A stretch of 64,000 nucleotides of DNA, from assembly GCA_025765615.1 (NCBI GenBank), contig JAIVFJ010000080.1, forward strand, positions 124,001-188,000, in the 5' to 3' direction. Under the pieces are notes generated by a model, which saw only the letters and a program-made list of their open reading frames with translations, had not been told where the DNA came from and did no database searches. This document shows positions 10,869 to 21,469 of this stretch, piece by piece. Position 1 is the stretch's first letter. Each line of letters opens with the position of its first letter. Source of the stretch: Zopfochytrium polystomum. Its lineage: Eukaryota; Chytridiomycota; Chytridiomycetes; Chytridiales; Chytridiaceae. The position numbers and the translations under genes were made by a program.

Positions 10869-12029
10869 TGATGAAATCCCACCCAGGACTGGAGGGACTT
10901 GGTGTGTGTGGGGATGAAGAGAGAGAGAGAGAGAGAGAGCAGTGATGATGGAAAAGGGGGAGGAGTGAGAGGATGTAGAGAGGAGAGAGGAGTGAGTGGG
11001 CAGAGATGGAAGAGAGAGCAAATGGAGGAAGAGAGATTGGCTTGTTTTGCACTGGATTCTGTCAAAGCAGCAAGGAGGGGGTTGGATTCCTTGTTTGATC
11101 TCTGTGAGAGGTTGCTGCTTTTATACTCCTGCAGGTTGGAGCCATCAGAAAACAGAGAGAGCAGTGGGCTGCACAGAGCAGGCCACAGAAATGAGATAAA
11201 ACAGGCTGAGCACCAACCCCCATCCTGGGCTAAGTACCCATTCAGGGCTGAGTACCACCCAGGGCTGGGCATCACTCAGGGCTGAGTACCAGCCAGGGCT
11301 AAGTACCAGCCTGGGCTGAGCACCACCCAGGGCTGAGTACCAGCCTGGGCTGTGCACCACCCAGGGCTAAGTACCAGCCAGGGCTGAGTACCACCTTGGG
11401 CTGAGCACTTTGTCTGGGCTGAGTACCACCAGGAACCAATTTACAGCTTGTTTGAGAAACAGTTGCTTGTAAATTGGTTTGGTTGTTTCCAAATCAGGAA
11501 GCTTGTTTGGGAAACAAGCCGCTTTTTTCCTTGTTTTTAGAAATCCAATGATTGGTGCAATCTCTGGTGAGCTCAGTTTTTATCTCACTTTTAGAAATGC
11601 AGTGATTGGTGCAATCCCTGATTCCTAAATGCCTGTTGCATTGCTCAGATTGCACAGCACAGCAGGAAAGCTGGAATTCCGGATCAGGGAGCGGAATTCC
11701 GATGCAGAGAGTGGAGTTCCGGAGCATTGGGCAGTGGTACACTGCTTCTGCATGCTTGCTGTGCTGTGTTACATGTGCAGAGTGCGTAGTTTGAGCGTTT
11801 TTGTGCATGTTCTAATTGCATTGTTCCTACCGGTAGGATGAACTAAGCTAGAACAACAGCCGCCTTTGCCTATCTCTTTTTATTGAGAACAGATTAGCCC
11901 TTCTGAGCGCCCCATTCAAGTATTGAATCTACTGAGCCCTTCGAACACCCCATCCAATGTGATTGGATGGAGTTCTCAAAGGGATCATCAGTAACGGGCG
12001 TAGTGTACCCCGTGGGTCGAATCTCAACA
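10869..12029 (-). repeat. 3' LTR of the nested Copia element (1,161 bp)
   Basis: It begins at the CCTGA boundary. It contains a (GA) tract at about 10918-10939, a TATA box on the minus strand (11118-11125) and the 20-bp tandem block at 11215-11440. It is 40 bp shorter than the other LTR. Confidence 0.92.
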
Positions 12030-12039
12030 CACCCCCGCA

Positions 12040-12193
12040 ATAGAGAGAGAGGGGGCAACTGTTTCTCCTGGAGTACATGGCTGTCCAACAATGCCAGCCA
12101 AGCAGTGGGACTCGAACCCACCCATGCACCCCCCTACACTTGTGAAAACCTGCATGAACCCACAAGTGTAGCTGGAGAAGCCAGAGAGAGCCT
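12040..12193 (-). other. Non-coding 3' stretch of the Copia element with a hairpin and an RNA polymerase III B-box-like motif
   Basis: On the minus strand CTACACTTGTG pairs perfectly with CACAAGTGTAG about 16 bases further on. Shortly after comes GTGGGTTCGAGTCCCAC, a 5-bp stem around TTCGAGT like a tRNA T-arm. No acceptor stem pairs with it, so it is not a tRNA gene. Confidence 0.5.
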
Positions 12194-15145
12194 TTAGACT
12201 AAGCGTTGTGCTGATTTGAGCGTGGGCACCACGCTTACACCTTGGAGGTCGGCGAGACTGCAAATTCCCATCAGTGATGCAAGCTTTGCATGTTGAGCTG
12301 CAGGAAGAGCTTTGGTGAGAAGGTCAGCAATCATCATGTCCGTTGGGCAATGAATGAGTTGAACCTCCTTTTTCTCCAAGTGGTCCCGTATGAAATGCAA
12401 CCTCACGTCAAAGTGTTTGACCCGGCCATGGTGTATTGGATTCATAGCAATAGCTATGGTTGAACGATTGTCTTCATAAACAGTAGTGGGCTTATTTAAA
12501 TCCATACCCAGCTCCTGGAAGAGCATTCGTAGCCAGATTGCCTCTTTGATGGCCTCAGTAAGGGAGAAGTATTCCGCCTCAGTCGAGGACAAAGCGACAA
12601 CTGATTGTTTCTTGCTGTACCATGTAATAGCACCCCCGCAAAGCATGAACACATGCCCTGACCTCGACTTGCGTCCATCCTCTTCAGCATAGCTGGCATC
12701 AGCGTAGCCATGTGGTTCATCCCACTCTGGGTAAGAAATACCCGCAGCTTTCTCAACCTCTGGGAGCGTTGCATTGGTGATGCATGTCATCTGGGAGTCT
12801 CCCTTCTGGTAGAAAAGTCCATGATCCCAGGTAGCGCGGACATATCGCAGCAATCTGTCAAGCGCAAGGGAATCTGAATGGGTTGGAGCAGACTGGTGTT
12901 GTGCAAGTGTATTCACAGCATACGCAATGTCAGGGCGCGTCAAGTTTGCAAGGTAAGCAAGTTGCATGAGTGTGCTTCGGAAGTATTCCGACTCTTTTTG
13001 TGGAAGTTTTCCAGAGTCCACATCGTGTATCCATGTTGTGGACATGGGAGTTGCTTTGATTTTGACAGGTAAGCCTTCATCGTCACACCAGTAGTTTGCT
13101 TCCCCCAAGACATGCTGTGTGTAGTTTTTCTGTCCAATAAAGATTCCATCTTTGATTTTCTCAACTTGGATGCCAACAGCAACTTTTGGGTTGAGGTCCT
13201 CGCGGATTTTGAACTTTGATTTGATCAGAGAAAGAATTTTGGCAATTTCTTCTTCAGTGTGACTGAAGATGAGGATGTCATCTACGTATAGAGTGATGAT
13301 GGTCTTGACCTTTCCATCAGGGTGCCTTTGCACAAAGACACAGTGGTCAGTCTTCAATTGCGTAAATCCAATTTCCACTAGGAAGTCGCGGATTGTTTTG
13401 TACCACTGTCGACCAGACTGGTGCAGTCCGTACAGACTCTTCCTGAGTAAACAGACAAGAAGTATCCCGTCTGCACCACGTATCTCAAAGCCTTCTGGTT
13501 GTTCCATGAAGTTTTCAATGTCCAGTTTGGCGTTCAAGTATGCGGTTTCAACATCAAGGCCTGCAAGTATGAGGTCAAACAGCAACGAGATAGCAAGGAT
13601 TGCCCTTATGGAGGAGCTGCGGACGACAGGGGAGAAGGTCTCATTGTAGTCCTGACCAAAGATCTGAGTGTAACCCCGACCAACAAGGCGAGCCTTGAAG
13701 CGTTCAAGGTACCCTTCACTGTCAAACTTGTAGGCAAAAACCCATTTGGGCTTGAGAATCTTACGCCCTTTAGGTCGAGCCACTAAGTCCCAGACATGCT
13801 TTGACGTGATTGAATTGATCTCTGAGAGTTGAGCTGCCTTCCAATACTTTGCAAAAGGAGAACGCATGGCCTCTTTATGCGAAGCAGGGAGTGGTGGTAG
13901 GTCCCGCTGGTGGATCCTTTCTGTTGGATATGCTGTGACTTCCTCCGGCTCAAGCACAGTGTATGCTTTGAGCGTTTGGTAGAGTTCACGAAATTGTCCC
14001 CGTGCTATTCGTAGTTTACGAATTCTTGCAGTTAAAGCGCGGAGTGTTTTCCGACTGTAAGTGGAAGGACTTGTGGCAATTGATGGTTTTGTTCGTAGTT
14101 TACAAAGGTTTGCCTTCAATGCCAGGTAGTCACGTAAACCTGATGGCTCTCGTGGTATGATTGGGGGATTTGTTGCCTCCCCTGTTGACTCTGGCAAAGC
14201 TAGAATGTCAGGGGAAGTTGAGCGCTCCCTAGGAGGGATTTCCTGTTCATCAGGTATTGACTCTGGTTCAGAATCAGATGCGTCGTATAGCTTACCCGGC
14301 TGTAGATCTCCCCCCTGTGATTCTGCAGGTGGTACATCATCTTCTTGTGAGTCAGACAGAGCGTCAGGATGTGCCACATCTGGATCAGTGGACATAGCGG
14401 GGGTATGCAACGAGGAGGAAAGATATTGGAAATCCTGAGCTGTGGGTTGGACTGGTCCCCATTCCTTCAAGCGGGAGTCATGAAGGAACTGTCTCCAGTT
14501 CCGCACAATGCCAGGAAAAACATTTTCGTGAAAGGAGACATGGAAGTGTTCCGATATTCTCTGGGTTTTCAAGTCGTAGACTACTGGAAGAGTGTTTCCT
14601 TTATACCCTAAGAATATGCCTGGCGCCCCTTTGTCAGGATGTTTAAGCGTTCGCTTTTCCTTTGGGATACGGTGGATAACCAAACAGCCAAAGGTGCGGA
14701 TGTGATCAACATTTGGCTTTTCACCGTACCAAGCTTCGTAAGGTGTTTTCTTAGTGTAAGAGTGGTAAACCCTGTTCTTGATGTATGCTGCGTAGCGGAC
14801 TGCATACACAAAGAAAGAGTGGGGCAATCGTGACTCTAAGAGCATGCAGTGTGCCATGTCTTTGAGAGTGTTGACCTGACGTTCTACCAGCCCATTGAAT
14901 TCCTTGGTGAATGCAGGACTAGGTTCTAAAACAATAGGAGGATGCCGAGTATTGGCCCAAGTTTTGAATTCTCCATCTTTGAAGATTTCCCCCCTGTCAC
15001 AGCGCACAGATGTGATATGTTTGCCATGTTGTTGTTCAAACCTTTCGATCGTAGACCGGAATCTTGTGGGCGCGTCGGACAAAGAGTTGAGGAACTCAAT
15101 GTCAAGCCAGCGGGTTGACTCTTCCACAACCAGTTGCCAATGTTT
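12194..15145 (-). CDS. Copia pol: integrase core, reverse transcriptase, RNase H
   Basis: It continues in frame from the upstream gag-protease ORF after one TAA. The integrase retains VRCDRGEIF and NGLVERQ as second and third catalytic positions, with the first (LHTD) upstream of the stop. Next come an acidic Ser/Pro linker, then RT with NPKVAVGIQVEK and YVDDILIFSHTEE. RNase H has LSSTEAEYFSL and EDNRSTIAIAMNP, and a C-terminal LLTKALPAAQH segment. Length and order are normal for Copia. Apart from the upstream stop it looks capable of encoding active enzymes. Confidence 0.9.
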   Translation of the reverse strand, partial: KHWQLVVEESTRWLDIEFLNSLSDAPTRFRSTIERFEQQHGKHITSVRCDRGEIFKDGEFKTWANTRHPPIVLEPSPAFTKEFNGLVERQVNTLKDMAHCMLLESRLPHSFFVYAVRYAAYIKNRVYHSYTKKTPYEAWYGEKPNVDHIRTFGCLVIHRIPKEKRTLKHPDKGAPGIFLGYKGNTLPVVYDLKTQRISEHFHVSFHENVFPGIVRNWRQFLHDSRLKEWGPVQPTAQDFQYLSSSLHTPAMSTDPDVAHPDALSDSQEDDVPPAESQGGDLQPGKLYDASDSEPESIPDEQEIPPRERSTSPDILALPESTGEATNPPIIPREPSGLRDYLALKANLCKLRTKPSIATSPSTYSRKTLRALTARIRKLRIARGQFRELYQTLKAYTVLEPEEVTAYPTERIHQRDLPPLPASHKEAMRSPFAKYWKAAQLSEINSITSKHVWDLVARPKGRKILKPKWVFAYKFDSEGYLERFKARLVGRGYTQIFGQDYNETFSPVVRSSSIRAILAISLLFDLILAGLDVETAYLNAKLDIENFMEQPEGFEIRGADGILLVCLLRKSLYGLHQSGRQWYKTIRDFLVEIGFTQLKTDHCVFVQRHPDGKVKTIITLYVDDILIFSHTEEEIAKILSLIKSKFKIREDLNPKVAVGIQVEKIKDGIFIGQKNYTQHVLGEANYWCDDEGLPVKIKATPMSTTWIHDVDSGKLPQKESEYFRSTLMQLAYLANLTRPDIAYAVNTLAQHQSAPTHSDSLALDRLLRYVRATWDHGLFYQKGDSQMTCITNATLPEVEKAAGISYPEWDEPHGYADASYAEEDGRKSRSGHVFMLCGGAITWYSKKQSVVALSSTEAEYFSLTEAIKEAIWLRMLFQELGMDLNKPTTVYEDNRSTIAIAMNPIHHGRVKHFDVRLHFIRDHLEKKEVQLIHCPTDMMIADLLTKALPAAQHAKLASLMGICSLADLQGVSVVPTLKSAQRLV

Positions 15146-17452
15146 TTAACCATGGTGTCCACGTGCGGGCAGTGGGACAGCATCAGTGTGTAAACGACCA
15201 AGCAGTGTGGTGTTTGGTCTGGAAGTGGAGTGGATAGGCGAAGCTTTCAATTTCCCAACATCACATGTCATGCAGGGAATGTCATGAATGAGGAAAAATG
15301 AATGACCAACTTTATTCAGATTTGACCAAGTACGCTTCAAAGAAGATAAAGACAGGTGACCAAATTTCTTGTGAAGAGCTCGGACTGCTTCAATGTTCTG
15401 AGGGTTTGGTAAAGGGTCTGGGTCAGTTTGACTTAAAGTTGGTGTTGCAGTTTGCAAAGGAGCAGTTTGCTGTTGCGACTCACCTGGGGCGTCCCCCGAA
15501 GGAGTCGGCGCGTCCCTTCCAAGTTCTGCCCTGTCGAGACCATTATGTCCCGTCAGAAGAGAAGGGTCCACAACATAGACATTCCCTGTGTCCCTGTGAG
15601 CAATGGTAAAGTCTGAACCATGTACCCGAGGATGCAATAGGGCTGTGTCTGCTGTGAAAGTCACGTTGTGACCTGTCTGCCGCACGATTTGCTGAACCGA
15701 GAGTAGAGTGTCTGAGAACTCTGGCACATAGAGCGAGTTCCTCATGATGAGAGCTCTTCCGTTAACGAACAGGGTAAAGTCGCCCACTCCAGTGGCAGTT
15801 GCAAAGCCGTCAGCTGTTTTGATCTGCTGGGAGGTGGGCCGCAAGTTTGTGAAGTGCTCTTCACAAGGCGACATTGTCCTGGAAGCCCCAGAGTCAAGGA
15901 TGACCTGGTGTGGGTTGCTGCCAGCAAGTCTTGCCATCAGCGCAGTCTCGTAGATGCGGCGGTAGGTGACGTTGCGGTAGAGGAAACGTCCAGATTCGTA
16001 CATCACTTTGTAGCCGACGTTTGAGACAATGTTGTCAGTGATCCAGTCTGGATCCATTCTGCCGTCAAGAAGTGTAACTGTGAGTTCCACTTCAAATTCC
16101 TCCTCCACCTCAACGGCCTGGCATGTTCCAATTTCAAACTCCCGTGCCGCAAGTGCCCTTTCTACTGAAAGGAAGTCGTCTAGAGCTGATGTGTCTGCAA
16201 GGCGCGCAGCACCCTCAGTACTGAACTCCAACATTTCGACGTCTTCTGCTTCAGTAGGCGGTGGTGGAGTATCCATCCTGTAGCATTTGTGGGGAGGAGA
16301 ATCCTCAGAGGCTGCGCAAGAGGTTTGGTGGTGTTCTTTAGCAGCCACCTCACGTGCAATCTTGGCAGTCTCAGTAGCTTTCTTGGAATCAGCTGGCGTG
16401 GCCTTGGCTTCTTTGGCGTGTGCAGGCTGCTTGCCCTTGGCCTTCTTTGCAGGGCGAGCCGGCTCTGACTTCCCGTGAGGGAACTTGAGGCATTCCTCGC
16501 GAGAGTGTGAGACCCAGATTCCATGAAGGTCACAAGTAGGCTTGCCGTTGAGTGCCTCACCGATCTTGCGCTTCTTGGTTGCCACTGAGGTCTTTGCTGA
16601 AGCAGCTGTTTCCATCTCAGAAGTGCCATGGTGAGCAGAGTGTCTGCTGTTCTTCTCTTTGCTTTGCTGGTACAGCGTGTGGCAGTTTGTCAACTCCTTG
16701 ACGAGATCGCTGGTGTTGGCGTAGCCTGACAGCCCCTTGAGAAGATTTTGACGAACGCCAGAGAAGATTTCATGTCCAGGCAGCGTTTCCCTTGCTTTGT
16801 GGATGATGGCAGAACGCAGGATGTTTGTCACACCCCTGCAAGTGGTGGCAGTACATTTGAAATGCTTTGGCCAATCCGTGACCAGTGTGGTCAGAGTGGT
16901 GTACCACTCCTGGACTGCCGGACCAGAGTCTCTGGGTTTTGCCAAACGACTGTAAGTTGCAAGCCACTTGTCCTGCTGTGAACCAGTGTGGTCCTGCAGG
17001 GCGTACTTGTCATTGAGCCACTTGTACCGGTCAGCGCAGTTGGTGATGTTTGCCGCATTCATGGAGCGCACATCCTCAATGCGCGAGCAGGAGTCGAGGG
17101 TAGCAACCGCCTTGTCGTGTTGGGCCTCAAGCTCCCTGTAGGTCTTGTGTTCTTGGCGTATACCAGTGTGGTACTTGTCAAGGGCAGCGTGGTGCAGACG
17201 GTACATCTCACTGTACGCAGCCTTGGCCTCTGCCGTTGCGGAGGATTCTGGGGGAGAACCAATACTGGGAGGAGCAGCGCCGATGCCGACCTTGGTGCAG
17301 TGCTCGTTGAACGGACCGAAGTAATCAGGCTTGAGGAAGCTGGCAACAAGATTGTATGCTATGACCGGCTTAATGACTTCTTCCACATGCAGTTCCCAAG
17401 CCTGGTAGCCGTAAGAAGAGAAGCGAACAGCCTTGGGGGTTGAAGAAGACAT
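15146..17452 (-). CDS. Copia gag-protease and integrase zinc-binding domain
   Basis: Start chosen at ATG 17452 (MSSSTPKAVRF), the first in the internal region; the frame upstream runs through the LTR without relevance. Gag covers about the first 350 residues and includes a C/H-rich motif (CDLHGIWVSHSREEC) followed by Lys/Ala-rich sequence. The protease active site is ILDSGASRTMSP. An HHCC-type segment (LHKKFGHLS...CMTCDVGKL) begins integrase. A TAA at 15146-15148 ends the frame just after LHTDAVPLPARG, inside the integrase catalytic core. The next codons continue the same frame, so this is a simple nonsense change or a readthrough stop. Confidence 0.88.
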   Translation of the reverse strand: MSSSTPKAVRFSSYGYQAWELHVEEVIKPVIAYNLVASFLKPDYFGPFNEHCTKVGIGAAPPSIGSPPESSATAEAKAAYSEMYRLHHAALDKYHTGIRQEHKTYRELEAQHDKAVATLDSCSRIEDVRSMNAANITNCADRYKWLNDKYALQDHTGSQQDKWLATYSRLAKPRDSGPAVQEWYTTLTTLVTDWPKHFKCTATTCRGVTNILRSAIIHKARETLPGHEIFSGVRQNLLKGLSGYANTSDLVKELTNCHTLYQQSKEKNSRHSAHHGTSEMETAASAKTSVATKKRKIGEALNGKPTCDLHGIWVSHSREECLKFPHGKSEPARPAKKAKGKQPAHAKEAKATPADSKKATETAKIAREVAAKEHHQTSCAASEDSPPHKCYRMDTPPPPTEAEDVEMLEFSTEGAARLADTSALDDFLSVERALAAREFEIGTCQAVEVEEEFEVELTVTLLDGRMDPDWITDNIVSNVGYKVMYESGRFLYRNVTYRRIYETALMARLAGSNPHQVILDSGASRTMSPCEEHFTNLRPTSQQIKTADGFATATGVGDFTLFVNGRALIMRNSLYVPEFSDTLLSVQQIVRQTGHNVTFTADTALLHPRVHGSDFTIAHRDTGNVYVVDPSLLTGHNGLDRAELGRDAPTPSGDAPGESQQQTAPLQTATPTLSQTDPDPLPNPQNIEAVRALHKKFGHLSLSSLKRTWSNLNKVGHSFFLIHDIPCMTCDVGKLKASPIHSTSRPNTTLLGRLHTDAVPLPARGHHG

Positions 17453-17665
17453 GCTAGGTAGCGGCTTGGTGGACCAGTGGACTTGTTTAGAGCGGTAGCC
17501 CTTTTCTTGTAGAGAGCCAAGAGCCCTTTGTTGCCTTAAAGTAGCTGGTGAGCTGGTGCTCACAGACAGGTTGGTCTTGTTTAGAGTTAGAAACCCTTTT
17601 CTTGTAAGAGCAGCAGGGCCCTGTTCGAGCGTACAAGTGTGGCTGATGGCTTGTAGGTAGCTTTG

Positions 17666-18866
17666 TGATGAAATCCCACCCAGGACTGGAGGGACTTGGT
17701 GTGTGTGGGGATGAAGAGAGAGAGAGAGAGAGAGAGCAGTGATGATGGAAAAGGGAGAGGAGTGAGAGGATGTAGAGAGGAGAGAGGAGTGAGTGGGCAG
17801 AGATGGAAGAGAGAGCAAATGGAGGAAGAGAGAGTGGCTTGTTTTGCACTGGATTCTGTCAAAGCAGCAAGGAGGGGGTTGGATTCCTTGTTTGATCTCT
17901 GTGAGAGGTTGCTGCTTTTATACTCCTGCAGGTTGGAGCCATCAGAAAACAGAGAGAGCAGTGGGCTGCACAGAGCAGGCCACAGAAATGAGATAAAACA
18001 GGCTGAGCACCAACCCCCATCCTGGGCTAAGTACCCATTCAGGGCTGAGTACCACCCAGGGCTGGGCATCACTCAGGGCTGAGTACCAGCCAGGGCTAAG
18101 TACCAGCCTGGGCTGAGCACCACCCAGGGCTGAGTACCAGCCTGGGCTGTGCACCACCCAGGGCTAAGTACCAGCCAGGGCTGAGTACCACCTTGGGCTG
18201 AGCACTTTGTCTGGGCTGAGTACCACCAGGAACCAATTTACAGCTTGTTTGAGAAACAGTTGCTTGTAAATTGGTTTGGTTGTTTCCAAATCAGGAAGCT
18301 TGTTTGGGAAACAAGCCGCTTTTTTCCTTGTTTTTAGAAATCCAATGATTGGTGCAATCTCTGGTGAGCTCAGTTTTTATCTCACTTTTAGAAATGCAGT
18401 GATTGGTGCAATCCCTGATTCCTAAATGCCTGTTGCATTGCTCAGATTGCACAGCACAGCAGGAAAGCTGGAATTCCAGATCAGGAAGCGGAATTCCGGT
18501 GCAGAGAGGGGAATTCCAGATCAGGAAGCGGAATTCCGATGCAGAGAGCGGAATTCCGGAGCATTGGGCAGTGGTACACTGCTTCTGCATGCTTGCTGTG
18601 CTGTGTTACATGTGCAGAGTGCGTAGTTTGAGCGTTTTTGTGCATGTTCTAATTGCATTGTTCCTACCGGTAGGATGAACTAAGCTAGAACAACAGCCGC
18701 CTTTGCCTATCTCTTTTTATTGAGAACAGATTAGCCCTTCTGAGCGCCCCATTCAAGTATTGAATCTACTGAGCCCTTCGAACACCCCATCCAATGTGAT
18801 TGGATGGAGTTCTCAAAGGGATCATCAGTAACGGGCGTAGTGTACCCCGTGGGTCGAATCTCAACA
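17666..18866 (-). repeat. 5' LTR of the nested Copia element (1,201 bp)
   Basis: It carries an extra roughly 40-bp tandem duplication of an EcoRI-like GGAATTCC-rich segment near 18481-18530 compared with the other LTR. A TATA box on the minus strand lies at 17915-17922. Confidence 0.92.
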
Positions 18867-19768
18867 CCTGACATTAAGCTGGACTTGCTTGAAGAACCGT
18901 GGAAGGCCTGCATTATTGCCAAACAGACTTGTGCTGCTATTCCACATACAGATCCTCCAGATAAACTACCAGGCAAACATTTGGCCTTTAATCTAGTGGA
19001 AGTCAAACCAAAGTTTTGAGGACAATATGGCTTTGCTCTGATTGCCATTGACTATGCAAGTAACTATCTCTGATCAACAAACCTTTGGAGAAAGTCAGAA
19101 GCACTACTGGAGGCCATTAAGATCATCCAACAATTGGAGACAGTTAGGGATGTTAGTGAAGGGCGTCTGCTTTGATGGTGGGAAACTGAATTCACTTGCT
19201 TTTAACCCTTTTTGTGCATCACGCAGTATCCACGTTGAAGTCAGTCCACCTCATACACCTGAGCTGAATGGGAAAGCAGAGCGAGCAGTTCGAACAGTCA
19301 TGGATGTCACACAATCCCTTCTTAGACATGCTGGTTCAGCATCGTCATGGTGGGGATATGCGATTCGACATGCAGTAGACATCATCAATACACTCCTGTC
19401 CTCAGCCGTGGATACTGTCTCCAGTTGAAATGCTTCTAGAATTCCCTCCATGCATCAGTCAATTCAGAGTTTTTGGCTCAGGATCTTTGTATCACATCAC
19501 AGCAAAGGAACGTGGACAAACGCATCAGTTTAAAACGCTTGCAGAATGCGCTCGACCAGCAATTTACATTGGAAACATTGGTCGTTCCATCACTTGTTTG
19601 ATTGACATCAGCACAGGTAGAGTAATCACTCATCGATTGGATGACCTTGTGGTTGCAGAAGACAGTTTCCCTCGCCTCAGCACCTCAGCAGCAGAGGATA
19701 TTGCTCAGGACCTCGTTCATCAGCTAACACCACTCCTCAGCAAAGATGAACTTACATCAACTGAGTAA
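18867..19768 (+). pseudogene. Copia B integrase, resumed after the insertion
   Basis: Frames in order: KLDLLEEPWKACIIAKQT (the CxxC end of the zinc domain region), QYGFALIAIDYASNY (catalytic-core entry), HTPELNGKAERAVRTVMDVT (core motif with the catalytic E) and SAASSWWGYAIRH-like sequence, ending at 19768. Stops and shifts at about 19018, 19070 and 19428 destroy the frame. The insertion left the flanking sequence otherwise continuous. Confidence 0.8.
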
Positions 19769-19869
19769 AACAATACCAACCTCCTTCGTGAAGCCAATGT
19801 TTGCGTGGATCAATTCCCAGAACCAGCACCTGCAGCGGCAGCTGAATGACAGCCTTCCACAGAACTAGC

Positions 19870-20393
19870 ACCAATTGAACATGAAGTGGTCCAGGTACGG
19901 CAGCGAAAGTGAATCAGATGACAATGAACAGCATGAAGTGTTGGAGGTGGCGGCACGACAGGTAGGACTCCGTGTTACTGCAATTAACACCATCTCCAGT
20001 GGGCCTTACCTACAAGCACTAAAGCTGGGGGATCAATCAGATGAGTGGGGGCGGCGACCAACTCTGTGACTGCAGGCACACTCTCGGCTGGGAGTGACGT
20101 GAGTGGCACAACCAAAGGCCCCAGGCCATACCAACCCTGTGGGAGCTAGTGTGGCGTGGACCCAAGTCAGAAGGGATGGATGCCTGTTTGGGGAGCCCAT
20201 TCTGTAAGGAACCCCACCGACCAGGGAGATAGGTCCCTTGGCGCCTGACGTTACGCATGGGGGAAAGTGCAGAAGGCAGGCTGTGGAGAGAGGAAGAGAG
20301 GGCTCTCTGGCATGGGGTGTCCCAAGCCGCATTGTGCAGAGGCTCACCTGCCAATGATTTTTTTTTTTCTGTTTCCTTTTTCTGCATCCTAAT
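19870..20393 (+). repeat. Copy 3 of the integrase-RT spacer block
   Basis: It starts with GGCAGCGAAAGTGAATCAGATG and runs through the same GC-rich block as 3324-3720 to GGCTCACCTGCCAATGATTT and a T run. The reverse transcriptase that should follow is missing, replaced by a truncated long LTR at 20394. Confidence 0.7.
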
Positions 20394-21352
20394 TGTTGAG
20401 ATTCGAACCACAGGGTCCACTACGCCCATTACTGATGATCCCTTTGAGTACTCCATCCAATCACATTGGATGGGGTGTTTGAAGGACTCAGTAGATTCAA
20501 TACTTGAATGGGGCGCTCAGAAGGGCTAATCTGTCCTCAATAAAAAGAGATAGGCAAAGGCGGCTGTTATTCTAGCTTTGTTCATCCTACTGGTAGGAAC
20601 AATTAGAACATGCACAAAAACGCTCAAACTACACACTCTGCACATGTAACACAGCACAGCAAGCATGCAGAAGCAGTGTACCACTTCCCCATGCTCCAGA
20701 ATTCCGCTCTCTGCATCAGAATTCCGCTTCCTGATCTGGAATTCCGCTCTCTGCATCGGAATTCCGCTCCCTGATCTGGAATTCCAGCTTTCCTGCTGTG
20801 CTGTGCAATCTGAGCAATGCAACAGGCATTTAGGAATCAGGGATTGCACCAATCACTGCATTTCAAAAAATGAGATAAACTGAGCTCACCAGAGATTGCA
20901 CCAATCATTGGATTTCTAAAAACAAGGAAAACAGCAGCTTGTTTCCCAAACAAGCTTCCTGATTTGGAAACAACCAAACCAATTTACAAGCAACTGTTTC
21001 TCAAACAAGCTGTAAATTGGTTCTTGTTGGTACTCAGCCCTGAATGGGTACTTAGCCCAGGCTGGGGGTTGGTGCTCAGCCTGTTTTATCTCATTTCTGT
21101 GGCCTGCTCTGTGCAGCCCACTGCTTCCTCTGTTTTCTGATCGCTCCAACCTGCAGGAGTACAAAAAAGCAGCAACCTCTCACAGAGATCAAAAAAGGAA
21201 TCCAACCCCCTCCTTGCTGCTTTGACAGAATCCAGTGCAAAACAAGCCAATCTCTCTTCCTCCATTTGCTCTTTCTTCCCTCTCTGTCCACTCACTCCTC
21301 TGTCCTCTCTCCATCCTCTCACTCCTGTCCCTTTTCCATCATCACTGCTTCT
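20394..21352 (+). mobile_element. Truncated solo LTR of the long-LTR Copia family
   Basis: It opens with TGTTGAGATTCG, the coding-orientation start of the family LTR, and follows it through the GGAATTCC-rich segment and TATA region. It departs at about 21352 within the CT-rich part, so roughly the last 90 bases including TTTCATCA are missing. Most of the 20-bp tandem block is also deleted. Confidence 0.8.
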
Positions 21353-21469
21353 CATGGTAGTGTCCATTGTTCTCTCTGGGGGCTGTGTGCTGCTGCGTGA
21401 GATCACAATCGCACCATCTAAGTTGCCTGACATGTCAGCTGATGCCATTTCACAATTTTTTTTTTAATT

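Larger units (their letters stand above)
10869..18866 (-). mobile_element. Complete nested Copia LTR retrotransposon (7,998 bp)
   Basis: Two long LTRs (10869-12029 and 17666-18866) flank gag-pol on the minus strand, with CCTGA on both sides. In coding orientation the LTR runs from TGTTGAGATTCG to TTTCATCA. A GCGGGGGTG purine tract abuts the 3' LTR at 12030. The element splits the pre-integrase/integrase region of older element B. I could not match the primer site after the 5' LTR to a specific tRNA. The LTRs are nearly identical apart from a 40-bp length difference, so it is fairly young. A single stop codon interrupts pol. Confidence 0.95.

Noticed and set aside
12098..12125. Possible tRNA gene on the minus strand
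   Set aside because: Only the T-arm resembles a tRNA; no matching acceptor stem, D-arm or anticodon arm is present.
17453..17818. N-terminal extension of the Copia gag frame into the LTR
   Set aside because: The extension is LTR sequence; the first ATG of the internal region at 17452 gives a normal gag start.
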